A stretch of 46,284 bases of DNA from an uncultured Clostridia bacterium (GCA_934454525.1 CAKSFM010000017.1:1-46284); one strand, 5' to 3'. Counted from the first letter of the stretch, positions 24,017-33,673 are shown. Numbers and translations are program-made. Notes: a model not told the origin generated them from the letters alone.

Positions 24017-25486
24017 ATGGGTAAACCAACAGGATTTATGGAATTTGAAAGAGAAATCAATCCCACAGCCGATCCCCTTGAAAGAATAAAATCGTTTGAC
24101 GAATTTCACGGGGAAGCATCAATTGAGGACAGGCGCAGACAGGGCGCACGCTGCATGAATTGCGGCGTGGCATTTTGCCAGTCGGCGGTAAAACTCGGCG
24201 GAATGGTTTCAGGCTGTCCGCTGCACAATCTCATTCCTGAGTGGAATGATGATATATACCGCGGCTCATGGAAAGAAGCTCTTTCAAGACTGCTAAAAAC
24301 AAATAATTTTCCGGAATTCACCGGGCGCGTGTGCCCGGCGCTGTGTGAAGCGGCATGTACCTGCGGAATGAATGATTCTCCGGTAACGGTGCACGATAAC
24401 GAGCTTGCAATTATAGAATACGGATTCAAAAACGGCTGGGTTAAGCCTCAGCTTCCGCCTGTGAGAAGTGACAAAAAGGTTGCGGTCGTCGGTTCGGGTC
24501 CTGCGGGACTGGCAGTGGCTGCGCGGCTGAACTATCGCGGACATACCGTCACGGTTTTTGAAAAGAGCGACCGCGCGGGCGGATTGCTGATGTATGGTAT
24601 TCCGAATATGAAGCTCGATAAAAAAATTGTTGAAAGACGCGTCCGTCTTATGGAGGCGGAGGGTGTGCGTTTTGTGACGAACACTGATGTTGATGAAAAA
24701 AAGGCAAAAGAGCTGCTTCGTGATTATGACGCGGTTGTTCTCTGCTGCGGCGCACAGCAGCCGCGCGATATAAACGTGCCGGGAAGAAAAGATGCAAAGG
24801 GCGTATATTTCGCAGTAGATTTCCTTTCAAAAAATACGAAAAGTTTGCTTGATTCCGGATTTGCCGACAAGCAGTATATCAATACCAAGGGAAAGAACGT
24901 TGTCATTGTCGGCGGCGGCGACACGGGAAATGACTGCGTGGGAACTTCAATCCGCCACGGCTGCAAGAGCGTTGTTCAGCTTGAAATGATGCCGAAACCG
25001 CCTGTTTCCAGAGCGGAAAATAACCCGTGGCCGCAATTCCCGAGAGTTCTTAAAACGGACTACGGGCAGGAGGAAGCAATTGCCGTGTTCGGTTCCGATC
25101 CGCGGATTTACCGCACAACTGTCAAAGAAATTATCTGCGATAAAAACGGAAATCTCAAGGAGATTTTAACCGTTGGCGTTGAATTCGGAAAAGACAGAAA
25201 AATGACGGAGATTCCGGGCAGCGAGAAAAAACTTAAGGCTGATATACTTTTGATTGCGGCAGGCTTCACGGGTTGTAAAAAGTATGCCGCAGACGCATTC
25301 GGCGTTGAGCTTAATCCGCGCGGAGCGGTAAAAACAGAGGAAAACTGCTATAAAACAAATGTTGAAAAAGTGTTCACGGCAGGAGATATGCACCGCGGGC
25401 AATCGCTCGTTGTGTGGGCAATAGCTGAGGGCAGGGCATGTGCAAAGGCGGTTGACGAATATCTCATGGGATATACAAATATGTAA
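24017..25486 (+). CDS. gltD: glutamate synthase, small subunit
   Basis: 489 residues; ATG 24017 after GGGGGA, 13 nt behind gltB. The N-terminal part carries two 4Fe-4S clusters (CMNCGVAFC, SGCPLHN, RVCPALCEAACTCG). The FAD-binding motif VAVVGSGPAGLAVAARL is near residue 156 and the NADPH-binding motif VVIVGGGDTGNDC is near 295. It passes electrons from NADPH to the FMN and Fe-S centre of GltB. It is complete and in operon with gltB and asnB. Confidence 0.97.
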   Translation: MGKPTGFMEFEREINPTADPLERIKSFDEFHGEASIEDRRRQGARCMNCGVAFCQSAVKLGGMVSGCPLHNLIPEWNDDIYRGSWKEALSRLLKTNNFPEFTGRVCPALCEAACTCGMNDSPVTVHDNELAIIEYGFKNGWVKPQLPPVRSDKKVAVVGSGPAGLAVAARLNYRGHTVTVFEKSDRAGGLLMYGIPNMKLDKKIVERRVRLMEAEGVRFVTNTDVDEKKAKELLRDYDAVVLCCGAQQPRDINVPGRKDAKGVYFAVDFLSKNTKSLLDSGFADKQYINTKGKNVVIVGGGDTGNDCVGTSIRHGCKSVVQLEMMPKPPVSRAENNPWPQFPRVLKTDYGQEEAIAVFGSDPRIYRTTVKEIICDKNGNLKEILTVGVEFGKDRKMTEIPGSEKKLKADILLIAAGFTGCKKYAADAFGVELNPRGAVKTEENCYKTNVEKVFTAGDMHRGQSLVVWAIAEGRACAKAVDEYLMGYTNM

Positions 25487-25502
25487 GTCAGGAGAATGAT
25501 AT

Positions 25503-27083
25503 ATGTGTTCGATAATGTGTTATACGGGGACGGATATCTCCCCGGAAGAATTTAAAAAAGGCTTTGACAAAACAATTTCGCGCGGACCGGATGACAGCCG
25601 TATTTTAAATGTACCGGGCGGAGTGATGGCATTTCACCGGCTTGCGATTATGGGGTTGCATCCGGAGGGGATGCAGCCGTTTGAGCTTGACGGCAGTGCA
25701 TGTATATGCAACGGCGAATTATACGGCTTCGAAAAAATGAAAAAGGAGCTTATAAGCAAGGGTTACAGCTTTGAAAGTGATTCGGACTGTGAAATTATTC
25801 TTCCGCTTTACCGAGAGTACAAAACAGATATGTTCAATATGCTTGACGCTGAATTTGCAATGGTTATATATGACGGGAAAAGCGGAAAATTCATTGCCGC
25901 GCGTGACCCGATCGGAATCCGTCCGCTGTTTTACGGATATGACAAAAGCGGAAAAATCATGTTTGCGAGCGAGGCGAAAAACCTTGTTTCACTGACGGAT
26001 AAAATCATGCCGTTCCCTCCGGGACACTTTTATGACGGAGAAAAATTTGTGTGCTACTGCGATATAGCTGCCGTGGATAAGGTCATTGACGACGATGTGG
26101 AAACAATCTGCAAAAACATTCACGATAAGCTTACTGCAGGAATAAAGAAGCGCCTTGTTGCCGATGCGAAGGTGGGATTTCTTCTCAGCGGCGGACTTGA
26201 CAGCTCGCTCGTTTGCTCCGTGGCGGCGGCAGAAAGCGACAAACCGATCCGCACATTTGCCATAGGTATGACAAATGACGCAATTGACCTCAAATATGCA
26301 AAAGAGGTTGCGGATTATATCGGCAGCGACCACACTGAAGTTATTATCTCAAAGGATGACGTTATAAACTCGCTTGAAAAGGTTATAAGTATTCTCGGCA
26401 CTTACGATATTACAACGATCCGTGCAAGCATGGGAATGTATCTTGTGTGCAAGGCGATTCATGAAACAACCGATATCCGCGTTCTTTTGACGGGTGAAAT
26501 TTCCGATGAACTTTTCGGCTACAAATATACTGATTTTGCTCCGAACGCTGATGAATTTCAGAAAGAGGCGCAGAAGCGTGTGCGCGAGCTGTATATGTAT
26601 GATGTTCTCCGTGCCGACCGCTGCATAAGCGTGAACTCGCTTGAAGCGCGCGTTCCTTTCGGAGATCTTGATTTTGTTCATTATGTCATGGCGGTTAATC
26701 CCGAAAAGAAAATGAATGTATACAATAAAGGCAAATATCTGCTGCGCCATGCATTTGAGGGAGATTATCTGCCGCATGATATTCTGTATCGTGAAAAGGC
26801 GGCATTTTCCGATGCTGTCGGTCATTCTATGGTGGATTATCTCAAGGAGTATGCGGAAAGCGTTTATACGGACGATGAATTTGAAAGGCTTTGCAAAAAA
26901 TATGATTTTGCGCGCCCGTTTACAAAGGAATCGCTTTTGTACCGCGAAATTTTTGAAAAGTATTATCCCGGTCAGGCAGAAATGGTTGCAGACTTCTGGA
27001 TGCCGAACAAATCATGGGATGGCTGCAACGTGAACGATCCGTCCGCACGCGTTCTTTCGAACTACGGTGACAGCGGCAAATAA
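25503..27083 (+). CDS. asnB: asparagine synthase (glutamine-hydrolysing)
   Basis: 526 residues; ATG 25503 behind AGGAG. The class-II glutaminase domain starts with nucleophile Cys2 (MCSIMCYTG), with SRGPDDSR and CNGELYG; the synthetase domain holds the PP-loop LLSGGLDSSLV near residue 228. It moves the amide of glutamine to aspartate via AMP-aspartate. The usual family length is about 550, so this is slightly short but has all motifs. As the last gene of the operon it links glutamine made by GlnN to asparagine. Its last bases (from 27074) are part of a 53-bp repeat whose second copy lies downstream. Confidence 0.94.
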   Translation: MCSIMCYTGTDISPEEFKKGFDKTISRGPDDSRILNVPGGVMAFHRLAIMGLHPEGMQPFELDGSACICNGELYGFEKMKKELISKGYSFESDSDCEIILPLYREYKTDMFNMLDAEFAMVIYDGKSGKFIAARDPIGIRPLFYGYDKSGKIMFASEAKNLVSLTDKIMPFPPGHFYDGEKFVCYCDIAAVDKVIDDDVETICKNIHDKLTAGIKKRLVADAKVGFLLSGGLDSSLVCSVAAAESDKPIRTFAIGMTNDAIDLKYAKEVADYIGSDHTEVIISKDDVINSLEKVISILGTYDITTIRASMGMYLVCKAIHETTDIRVLLTGEISDELFGYKYTDFAPNADEFQKEAQKRVRELYMYDVLRADRCISVNSLEARVPFGDLDFVHYVMAVNPEKKMNVYNKGKYLLRHAFEGDYLPHDILYREKAAFSDAVGHSMVDYLKEYAESVYTDDEFERLCKKYDFARPFTKESLLYREIFEKYYPGQAEMVADFWMPNKSWDGCNVNDPSARVLSNYGDSGK

Positions 27084-27126
27084 GGCTGCGCCTTAACTCA
27101 TGACGCGCTGTAACGGAGTGCAGACA
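27074..27126. repeat. 53-bp direct repeat spanning the asnB stop codon (copy 1)
   Basis: This begins inside the last codons of asnB (CGGCAAATAAGG) and runs through a small hairpin AAGGC-TGC-GCCTT. It recurs at 27166-27218 with one C/T difference. Confidence 0.88.
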
Positions 27127-27313
27127 CAGTGCACGCGGATCGGAGTATGCAGGAAAAGGCAACGGCGGCAAATAAGGCTGCGCCTTAACTCATGACGCGC
27201 TGTAATGGAGTGCAGACATGGCGTTCGGAGACGCGCAAAATTCTTAACACAGATAAATAAGCGATATAAAAGATACACCTATCCGGAATCGGATAGGTGT
27301 ATCTTTTATATCG
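27084..27313. other. 230-bp intergenic region between convergent asnB and mnmA
   Basis: It contains the remainder of repeat copy 1, a 39-bp unique link, repeat copy 2, and a 26-bp palindrome at the mnmA end. No gene is seen; short reading frames here only reread the repeat. Confidence 0.75.
27166..27218. repeat. 53-bp direct repeat (copy 2)
   Basis: Offset 92 bp from copy 1. It even duplicates the asnB terminal codons and TAA, now untranslated, so a local duplication that included the gene end is the simplest origin. Confidence 0.88.
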
Positions 27314-27315
27314 CT
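27260..27315. terminator. 26-bp perfect palindrome, shared bidirectional terminator
   Basis: The arms 27260-27285 and 27290-27315 are perfectly complementary around loop GAAT. The AAAAGATACACC and GGTGTATCTTTT halves give T-rich ends in both directions. It lies between the convergent asnB and mnmA and its right arm overlaps the first two bases of the mnmA stop codon complement (27314-27316). Confidence 0.88.
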
Positions 27316-28384
27316 ATCGTATTGTTCCGCCGCCTACGACGGTATCTCCGTCATAGAGGACAACTGCCTGACCGGAGGTTACGGCGCGCTGCGGCTCGTC
27401 AAATTCAATTTTGAGCGTGTTTTCATCGGTCTGAATAACCGTTGCCGGCTGCGCCGATTGCCTGTAGCGCACCTTTGCGGAAACGTGCATAGGTTCTTTG
27501 ATTTCGGGAACGGATATAAGATTGATGTTATCTGCCGTAAGCGTTTTGGAATAAAGTTCAGCCTCGCGGCAAAGTACAACGGTGTTGTCGGACGGACGAA
27601 TTTCCCTGACATAATACGATTCCTCGGAAGAGATACCGAGTCCGCGGCGCTGACCGACGGTATAGCAGATAATGCCCTTGTGCGTACCGAGAACATTGCC
27701 CGATGCGTCGATGAAATTTCCCGGCGGATAGTCTTTTCCGGTATGCTGCTTTATAAAGTCGGCATAAGAACCCTCCTGAACAAAGCAAATATCCTGGCTG
27801 TCGTGCTTTTTTGCATTGATAAATCCATGCTTTTCTGCAATTTCGCGCACTTCGGTTTTATGAAGTCCTCCGAGCGGCAAAAGGGTGTGGGCAAGCTGCT
27901 CCTGAGTCATTGAATAAAGAACATAGCTTTGATCCTTTGTTTCATCAACGGCTTTTTTCAGCACATAACGTTCGCCGTTTTTCTCGATTCTTGCATAATG
28001 CCCTGTTACAACGTAATCAAAGCCTATTTCGCGCGCACGGCGATACAGTTTGTCAAATTTTAAATATCTGTTGCAGTCGACGCACGGATTAGGCGTTCTG
28101 CCGTTTTCATAATCTGCAACAAACCTGTCAATAACGGCTGAGCGGAAATCATCGGAGAAATTAAAAACATAGTATTTCATTCCGAGCGATTGCGCAACGC
28201 TGCGCGCATCCTCAACATCGTCAAGCGAGCAGCATGACTTTTCGCGGCTTCTGCCAATGTCCTCATTATTAAAAAGCTTCATTGTTGCGCCGATGCACTC
28301 ATAACCCCTGTTCTTTGTCAGAAGCGCCGCAACGCTTGAATCAACGCCGCCGCTCATGGCGATGACGGCTCTGGCATTATCCAT
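27314..28384 (-). CDS. mnmA: tRNA-specific 2-thiouridylase MnmA
   Basis: 356 residues, normal length. It makes the s2U34 modification of tRNA-Lys, -Glu and -Gln. PP-loop SGGVDSS at 11-17; the catalytic Cys101 in NPCVDCN and Cys200 in SQDICFVQEG correspond to the two required Cys of E. coli MnmA; Asp98-like position is Pro/Asn-rich TPNPC as usual. ATG 28384 is preceded by GGAGG. Only 17 nt separate the start from the T run of the upstream hairpin, so it must depend on readthrough from the upstream operon or on a promoter inside the previous gene. Confidence 0.96.
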   Translation of the reverse strand: MDNARAVIAMSGGVDSSVAALLTKNRGYECIGATMKLFNNEDIGRSREKSCCSLDDVEDARSVAQSLGMKYYVFNFSDDFRSAVIDRFVADYENGRTPNPCVDCNRYLKFDKLYRRAREIGFDYVVTGHYARIEKNGERYVLKKAVDETKDQSYVLYSMTQEQLAHTLLPLGGLHKTEVREIAEKHGFINAKKHDSQDICFVQEGSYADFIKQHTGKDYPPGNFIDASGNVLGTHKGIICYTVGQRRGLGISSEESYYVREIRPSDNTVVLCREAELYSKTLTADNINLISVPEIKEPMHVSAKVRYRQSAQPATVIQTDENTLKIEFDEPQRAVTSGQAVVLYDGDTVVGGGTIR

Positions 28385-28401
28385 CTAAACCAACCTCCGC
28401 G

Positions 28402-28439
28402 AAAAAAGAGGGATGCCTAAATCAGCGCATCCTCTTTTT
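28402..28439 (-). terminator. terminator-like hairpin just before mnmA
   Basis: On the minus strand, AAAGAGGATGC pairs with GCATCC-C-TCTTT (one bulged base) and six T follow. It closes the six-gene pot operon but leaves no room for an mnmA promoter, so some readthrough is implied. Confidence 0.75.
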
Positions 28440-28451
28440 CAAAATATTATT

Positions 28452-29009
28452 TTACAGGGCATTTCCCTCGCTGTCAAACAGCGGAAGCTTCTCAAGGAAA
28501 ATTATATCGCCGCGCTCGGCGGCGTCACCCTCGGCAAGAATTGCCGCTTTTCCGCATATATTTCCGCCTGCCTTTGTGACAAGCTTTTCAAGTGCGGAAA
28601 GCGATTCACCGGTGCTTATAACATCGTCAACAATTAAAACGCGTCTGCCGCGCATAAGCTCCGCGTCATCGCCGCCCAGATAAAGTGTCTGAACGTTCTG
28701 CGTTGTAATTGACTTAACAGACACGCTCACAACATCGCGCATATATACTTTCATCGCTTTCCGCGCAATTATGTATTGATTTTCGCCCGACTGGCGCGCC
28801 AACTCGTGGATTAAAGGAATACTTTTTGCCTCTGCCGTTATCATGATGTCATGCGGCGGAAGCTTTTTTAAAAGCTCTGCAGCGCACCTTTCCGTCAGCT
28901 CAACATCCCCGAAAATGATGAAAGCCGCGATGCTGAGAGAATCATTTACCTTGAACAGCGGAAGGCTGCGGTGCAGACCCGCAACCTGTATATCATAAGC
29001 TGTTTTCAT
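28452..29009 (-). CDS. type I phosphoribosyltransferase (adenine PRT-like)
   Basis: 185 residues. The PRPP loop VLIVDDVISTGESLSALEKL is near residue 121-140, and DIMITAEAKSIPLIHELARQ resembles the Apt region that contacts the base. This is the fold of purine salvage enzymes and of PRTase regulators. Length and motifs fit adenine phosphoribosyltransferase best, but true Apt usually starts with a helical region unlike this one, so the base is not certain. Its ATG overlaps the stop of the SH3 protein by one base (TAATG), indicating translational coupling. It is the last gene of the pot operon, which is an unusual partner. Confidence 0.8.
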   Translation of the reverse strand: MKTAYDIQVAGLHRSLPLFKVNDSLSIAAFIIFGDVELTERCAAELLKKLPPHDIMITAEAKSIPLIHELARQSGENQYIIARKAMKVYMRDVVSVSVKSITTQNVQTLYLGGDDAELMRGRRVLIVDDVISTGESLSALEKLVTKAGGNICGKAAILAEGDAAERGDIIFLEKLPLFDSEGNAL

Positions 29010-30571
29010 TATTCTGCCTCCTGTTTTTTTCTTCTGTTTTTTAGTATTCTATGAATTATAAATGCTGCCGCAATAATCGGTACTGCTATCGCCGCAAATA
29101 TAAGCTTTTCATAAATCGGCGAAACGGTGTTTCGCGTACAATTGAGGTTTACCCAGCCGTATGTTCCGTTATATTCCGCATAACCCCATTTGCGCTTGCC
29201 CGTTGTAACAACGCGCGTTACATAAAGCGGCGTTGTAAGCGGAAGAAGATAGTAATCTGTTGATCCGCAGAGTTCGGAATATGTCGGCAGATTTTTAAAG
29301 CCTGTTTCATGCTTGATTCTGCAGTAAAAGCCTTTTTTGCTTTTTATGGATACGGCGGATTCATAGTCCGGAACGGTGTTTCCCTCAAGAGTAACCCAGC
29401 CGGCGGCATAATCATTGATAACATAGCTGTAGCCGTTATGCTCGGCAATGGCGTTAAGCTTTACCGTTTCGGGTACTGTGGCGCATTTTTTCCCGTTTCC
29501 GTCAGCTGAGGTGAGAAGCTGCAGTCCTTTTCCCTTTTGCGTTGCAACATATACTTCATAGGGGTCATGCGGCTGTATTATCTGCTTTTCGGTTTGCTGC
29601 CTTTCCTCAATCACTGAGGGGGCAAGCCAGCCGTATATACCGTTGTGATTCACCAGTCCCCACCCTGAAGCTGTTTTTCTGAGGATGAATACCGCCTCAC
29701 CGTTTTTTACTGTGCCGATAATATTTCCGCTGTCTGTATTTACATCGGAAGGAACACTGTAAAGCCCGGCGTTTTTTCCGGGCGATACGACGGTATATTC
29801 CATATTCACGGCTTCTCCCGCATTCGACTGCGCATTTGTAAGTGATGAAGCCGTTTCCTTAAGATTTATCCAGCCGTTCAATCCGTTAAATGAGGTATAT
29901 CCGAAATTTTTCTCTTTATTGCGCACTGTCAGCTTTGTGCAGTCGGGGATAATTGCGTACACGCCGCTTCCGCCCGGCTCATCTGTCAGACTGATTCCGC
30001 TGCCGCTGGCCGAAAGTACATACACATAATAAATTCCGTATTCACTGACATTCGTGTCGGGGTCTGCGTCATATTCCTTTGTGTCGCTCATTTTTACCCA
30101 TGCATATTTTTTGTTCATAGTGACAAGTCCCCAGCCGTTATCTGTCTGCCGCGTCACATTAAGAACGGTATCGTTCGGAACGGTGTATTTAACACTGCTG
30201 CCGAGCAGCTCGTCCGATGACGGAACATTGTGGAGCGAGGTTTTTCCATGCTTGGAGCTGACCGTCACATTTTTTATGAAATCAAACCCGGTGTTCTTTG
30301 CCGCAAGACTGTAGCTTTCCGCCGTGAAGCTGAGGTTTATCCAACCGCTCTTGCGCCTGAAAACAACTCTGCCCCATGTGTCCTTGGTTTCAACAAGACG
30401 AAGCTTTGAGCAAGCGGGAATTTTTGTTATGACATAGCTGCTTTCGTCAGGTGAAATATGCAGCGACAGTTCCCCGGAGGCCGCAGCGGCATAGAGCGTT
30501 GTATCGGCAAATGCTGCCTGTGCAGGGAACATGAAAAGGACCGTTATAATAAATAAAAATATTTTTTTCAT
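29009..30571 (-). CDS. secreted, membrane-anchored protein with six SH3-like repeats
   Basis: 520 residues; ATG 30571 behind AGGAAG. A signal peptide covers about 1-23 (ending AAFAD). Six bacterial SH3-like repeats are marked by their terminal strand: GWINLSF, AWVKMSD, GWINLKE, GWLAPSV, GWVTLEG and GWVNLNC. A single TM helix near 487-507 (LIFAAIAVPIIAAAFIIH) and a basic tail RKKQEAE follow. The extracellular repeats presumably bind peptidoglycan or glycan, as many bacterial SH3 domains do (inference). It lies 23 nt after potD, which has the same signal-peptide-plus-C-terminal-anchor plan, so the two may work together at the outer face of the membrane. Confidence 0.83.
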   Translation of the reverse strand: MKKIFLFIITVLFMFPAQAAFADTTLYAAAASGELSLHISPDESSYVITKIPACSKLRLVETKDTWGRVVFRRKSGWINLSFTAESYSLAAKNTGFDFIKNVTVSSKHGKTSLHNVPSSDELLGSSVKYTVPNDTVLNVTRQTDNGWGLVTMNKKYAWVKMSDTKEYDADPDTNVSEYGIYYVYVLSASGSGISLTDEPGGSGVYAIIPDCTKLTVRNKEKNFGYTSFNGLNGWINLKETASSLTNAQSNAGEAVNMEYTVVSPGKNAGLYSVPSDVNTDSGNIIGTVKNGEAVFILRKTASGWGLVNHNGIYGWLAPSVIEERQQTEKQIIQPHDPYEVYVATQKGKGLQLLTSADGNGKKCATVPETVKLNAIAEHNGYSYVINDYAAGWVTLEGNTVPDYESAVSIKSKKGFYCRIKHETGFKNLPTYSELCGSTDYYLLPLTTPLYVTRVVTTGKRKWGYAEYNGTYGWVNLNCTRNTVSPIYEKLIFAAIAVPIIAAAFIIHRILKNRRKKQEAE

Positions 30572-30594
30572 AAACAGTACTTCCTATCGTTTGA

Positions 30595-32037
30595 TTATCT
30601 GCGGCGACGGCGGCGCTTGTTTTTGCGCTTCTGAACAGAGAAAATTACCGCCGCGGCAATTAAAACAAGTATGAGAGCTATCACAGCGTAAACAGCCGGA
30701 GAAATCTGATTGCTTTTAACGCTGCTCCACATTTCAAGCACTTTCTCATTGCGATCTCCGAAGTCTTCCATAATGCCGCAGCGCGCCGTAACATCCTCAT
30801 CGGGATACTGCGTTGCAAGCTGACGGCGAAGCTCGTTTGTTTTTATTATAACCCGTCCGTCATTTTGTAATCTGTCACCGGAAAGAGTTCCGTCAAAGAA
30901 ATATGTCAGATCATAGTCATATTTTCCGTTCTCATCGCCGTACTCCGCTTTAACCATATCGTAAATTTCATCGCCGGCAATAACGCTTGTGTAGCCGATA
31001 TATTCCATGTTGTAGGCTGCAATTTCAGGCTTGCAGAGGAAATCCACAAAGTCCTGGGCAAGCTCCGTATTTGCCCCCTTGGGCATAATCCATCCGTCAA
31101 ACCATATTGTACTTCCCTCGGACGGAACGTTAAATTCAAGCTTTTTGTTGTCTTCATCCTCGGCAAGGTTCATTGCATAGACAGCGTCGCCGCTCCATGC
31201 AAGGTTAGCGTCTATTTTGCCGGAAACAATATCGGTTTTCCCTGTGTCAACCTCAAAACCATAGATGTTTTTCTTCATCTCGGCAAGCGCCTTGCCGACT
31301 TTTTTTATTGTTTCGTCATCGGTGTTGTTGGCAATGGCGTTGACCTTTTTCTGAAGCTCATCGCGCGTAAGGCTGCCGTCATTGTACATATCCCTGTATT
31401 TGCAAAGCTCGTCCTTGAAAACGTGGAGTGCACCGATAACGTACGAATCGCGCGACACATCTTTGCACGTTATGCGGTTTTTATATGCCGTGTTCCAGAA
31501 AAGATCCCATGTATCCGCATCGGCAGCTTTAACGTCCTCGGGGTCATACAGGAAACCGACAGTTCCCCACATATAGCCGACTGCATAATCCGTCCAGCCG
31601 TTTTTTCCGAAAAGGTCGCTGATATAAGGCGAAACATACTTCTTATAATTTTCCATTTTGGAAATATCGTATTTTTCAACCGATATGGAGTCATCGCTTC
31701 CGCTTTCCGTTGCATTAATCATTTTCTGAATGATATAATCGGACGGGCAAACAAGGTCGTAGGTCGTTTTTCCCGTTTTCAGTGTGTTGAGCATGGTTTC
31801 ATTGGTTTCAAATGTGTCGTACTGGACGCGCACCTTTTTGCCTGTGCGCTTCTCATAGTCCTTTTCCCACATTTCCATAACGGATTCGCCGACTGCGGCG
31901 CCATCGTCATCTTTACCTTCGTTGATATAATCCTGCCAGTTGTAAACGCGCAGCACCTCGGTTTCGCCCTCAGCTCCGCACGGAAAAGCAGCGCAGACGA
32001 TAAGCGCACTTAGAATAATTGCAAAAAATCTTTTCAT
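30595..32037 (-). CDS. potD: spermidine/putrescine ABC transporter substrate-binding protein, C-terminally anchored
   Basis: 480 residues, over 100 longer than E. coli PotD (about 350). A signal peptide spans 1-22 without a lipobox. The periplasmic-binding type 2 fold begins RVYNWQDYINEG, a PotD/PotF mark, with YDLVCPSDYIIQKM, WGTVGFLYDPE, ANLAWSGDAVYAM and FDGWIMPKGA. The C-terminus has a TM segment (AVYAVIALILVLIAAAVIFS) and the tail QKRKNKRRRRRR. Gram-positive binding proteins are usually lipoproteins; here anchoring is by a C-terminal helix. The ATG overlaps the potC stop (ATGA). Ligand assignment to polyamines rests on the family and operon. Confidence 0.9.
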   Translation of the reverse strand: MKRFFAIILSALIVCAAFPCGAEGETEVLRVYNWQDYINEGKDDDGAAVGESVMEMWEKDYEKRTGKKVRVQYDTFETNETMLNTLKTGKTTYDLVCPSDYIIQKMINATESGSDDSISVEKYDISKMENYKKYVSPYISDLFGKNGWTDYAVGYMWGTVGFLYDPEDVKAADADTWDLFWNTAYKNRITCKDVSRDSYVIGALHVFKDELCKYRDMYNDGSLTRDELQKKVNAIANNTDDETIKKVGKALAEMKKNIYGFEVDTGKTDIVSGKIDANLAWSGDAVYAMNLAEDEDNKKLEFNVPSEGSTIWFDGWIMPKGANTELAQDFVDFLCKPEIAAYNMEYIGYTSVIAGDEIYDMVKAEYGDENGKYDYDLTYFFDGTLSGDRLQNDGRVIIKTNELRRQLATQYPDEDVTARCGIMEDFGDRNEKVLEMWSSVKSNQISPAVYAVIALILVLIAAAVIFSVQKRKNKRRRRRR

Positions 32038-32840
32038 TTACGTTCTTTCTCCTTCTGAGTGTTGTTGTTTTTTAAATTAACGATTATCAGCACCGCAAGC
32101 GCAAGCAGCGTTATCACCGTTGTCAGTGCGCGCAGCGACGGCGGAAGAGTTCCTTTTTTACTGGTAACGCCGTAAACATACGTACTCAGCGTCTGAAATG
32201 CCGTGTCACGCGTGAATGCAGTAATTATATAATCGTCAAAGCTGAGCGTGATTGCTAGAATAAAGCCTGAGAACACGCCCGGCATTATTTCCGGAATAAT
32301 TATTTTGCGCAGCGCCTTTTCGGGCGATGCGCCGAGATCGAGCGCTGCTTCGTAAATGTTCGGATCCATCTGCACAAGCTTCGGACGAACGGAGAGGACA
32401 ACAAAAGGTACCGTCAGAACAACATGACCGGCAAGCAGCGTCAGAAAATTGAACTTAGCACCGGCAAACACAAACAGAATTGTCAGCGACAGCGCCGTAA
32501 CAATTTCGGCATTCATAACCGGAATCTGACCGATGCTTTCCATAATCGCTTTTGTGCGCTTGCTGCTGTAGAAAATGCCGATTGCGCCGAGCGTTCCGAG
32601 CACGGTGGCAACAAATGCGGATGAAACCGCAACAATTAAGGTGTTTGCAAATGCCGTCATTATCTCCTTATCGCGGAAAAGAGCCTTATAAAGATGCAGA
32701 CTGAAGCCGTTCCAGTTTCCGAGAAGTTTTGTGTTTGTGAAGCTGAACAGAATCAGCACCAGTATCGGGGCATACATGATAAAGAGCAGTATGCCTATAT
32801 AAAAACGGCAGATAAATCCGGATATTTTCCCGTTTGACAT
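32034..32840 (-). CDS. potC: spermidine/putrescine ABC transporter permease PotC
   Basis: 268 residues. The start is ATG 32840 with AGGAGGG inside the end of potB, giving MSNGKISGF; longer upstream versions would read through potB in another frame. Six TM helices are expected, with the permease loop EAALDLGASPEKALRKIIIP that docks on the ATPase. The start overlaps the potB stop by one base and the stop overlaps potD by four, so it is tightly coupled. Confidence 0.93.
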   Translation of the reverse strand: MSNGKISGFICRFYIGILLFIMYAPILVLILFSFTNTKLLGNWNGFSLHLYKALFRDKEIMTAFANTLIVAVSSAFVATVLGTLGAIGIFYSSKRTKAIMESIGQIPVMNAEIVTALSLTILFVFAGAKFNFLTLLAGHVVLTVPFVVLSVRPKLVQMDPNIYEAALDLGASPEKALRKIIIPEIMPGVFSGFILAITLSFDDYIITAFTRDTAFQTLSTYVYGVTSKKGTLPPSLRALTTVITLLALAVLIIVNLKNNNTQKEKERK

Positions 32841-33649
32841 TACCAAAGCCCTCCTCTCGGAGATTCCGTTTCGCCGGCGTCCGTGACGAACATCCCGGCA
32901 AGTATGAGCACAAGCATCAGAAGCGCCGCAAAGCTGCCCATATGCCAAAGTCCCTGGTCAAAATACAGCTGAATACTGTTTCCGATAAGCGATATTTTCC
33001 GCTCGCCCATAACATCGCTGATAACAAAGCTGCTCATTGTCGGCATAAAAACCATTGTTGCTGCGGAAATAACGCCCGGCATAACCATCGGCACAAGAGT
33101 TCGGAAAAATGTTTCCGTTTTATTCGCGCCGAGATCGTAGGAAGCCTCAATCAGACTTTTGTCAAGCTTTATCATGGTCGTGTAAAGCGGCAGAATAACA
33201 AACGGAAGATAATTATACACCATTCCGATCATTGTTGCAAGATACGGATGCTCTCCGCCGTTAAGACCGATCATATACAAAAGGTCGCGCGTTGCAGCTG
33301 TGCGCAGAACAAAGTTTATCCACATGGGCATAACAAAAAGCAAAATGGTTGCTTTTCCGAAACCCATTTCCTTTTTGGCAAGGATATATGCCGCCGGAAA
33401 CCCGATAATCAGGCACAGCGCCGTATTGGCGAAGCCGATAAATACGCTTATCAGAAGCGTATTTATATTGTGAGCGCTTTCAAAAAATGATAAAAGGTTT
33501 GAAAGCGTCGGATGTCCGTAATTATCGGTAAATGCATAAAGCACAATAAGAATAAGCGGAACAACAACGAACAGCAGCATGAAAATACCGTAGGGAACGG
33601 CAAGCATTTTTCTTGAAAATATTTTGTTTTTGCGAATATTTGAAGCCAT
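32840..33649 (-). CDS. potB: spermidine/putrescine ABC transporter permease PotB
   Basis: 269 residues. Hydrophobic throughout; the EAA loop EASYDLGANKTETFFRTLVP identifies a type-I importer permease that contacts PotA. It forms a heterodimer with PotC. A basic N-terminus (MASNIRKNKIFSRK) is cytoplasmic. It starts 24 nt after the potA stop, behind AAGGAGGGG. Confidence 0.93.
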   Translation of the reverse strand: MASNIRKNKIFSRKMLAVPYGIFMLLFVVVPLILIVLYAFTDNYGHPTLSNLLSFFESAHNINTLLISVFIGFANTALCLIIGFPAAYILAKKEMGFGKATILLFVMPMWINFVLRTAATRDLLYMIGLNGGEHPYLATMIGMVYNYLPFVILPLYTTMIKLDKSLIEASYDLGANKTETFFRTLVPMVMPGVISAATMVFMPTMSSFVISDVMGERKISLIGNSIQLYFDQGLWHMGSFAALLMLVLILAGMFVTDAGETESPRGGLW

Positions 33650-33673
33650 CGGATTCCCCTCCTTAAGGTATTT

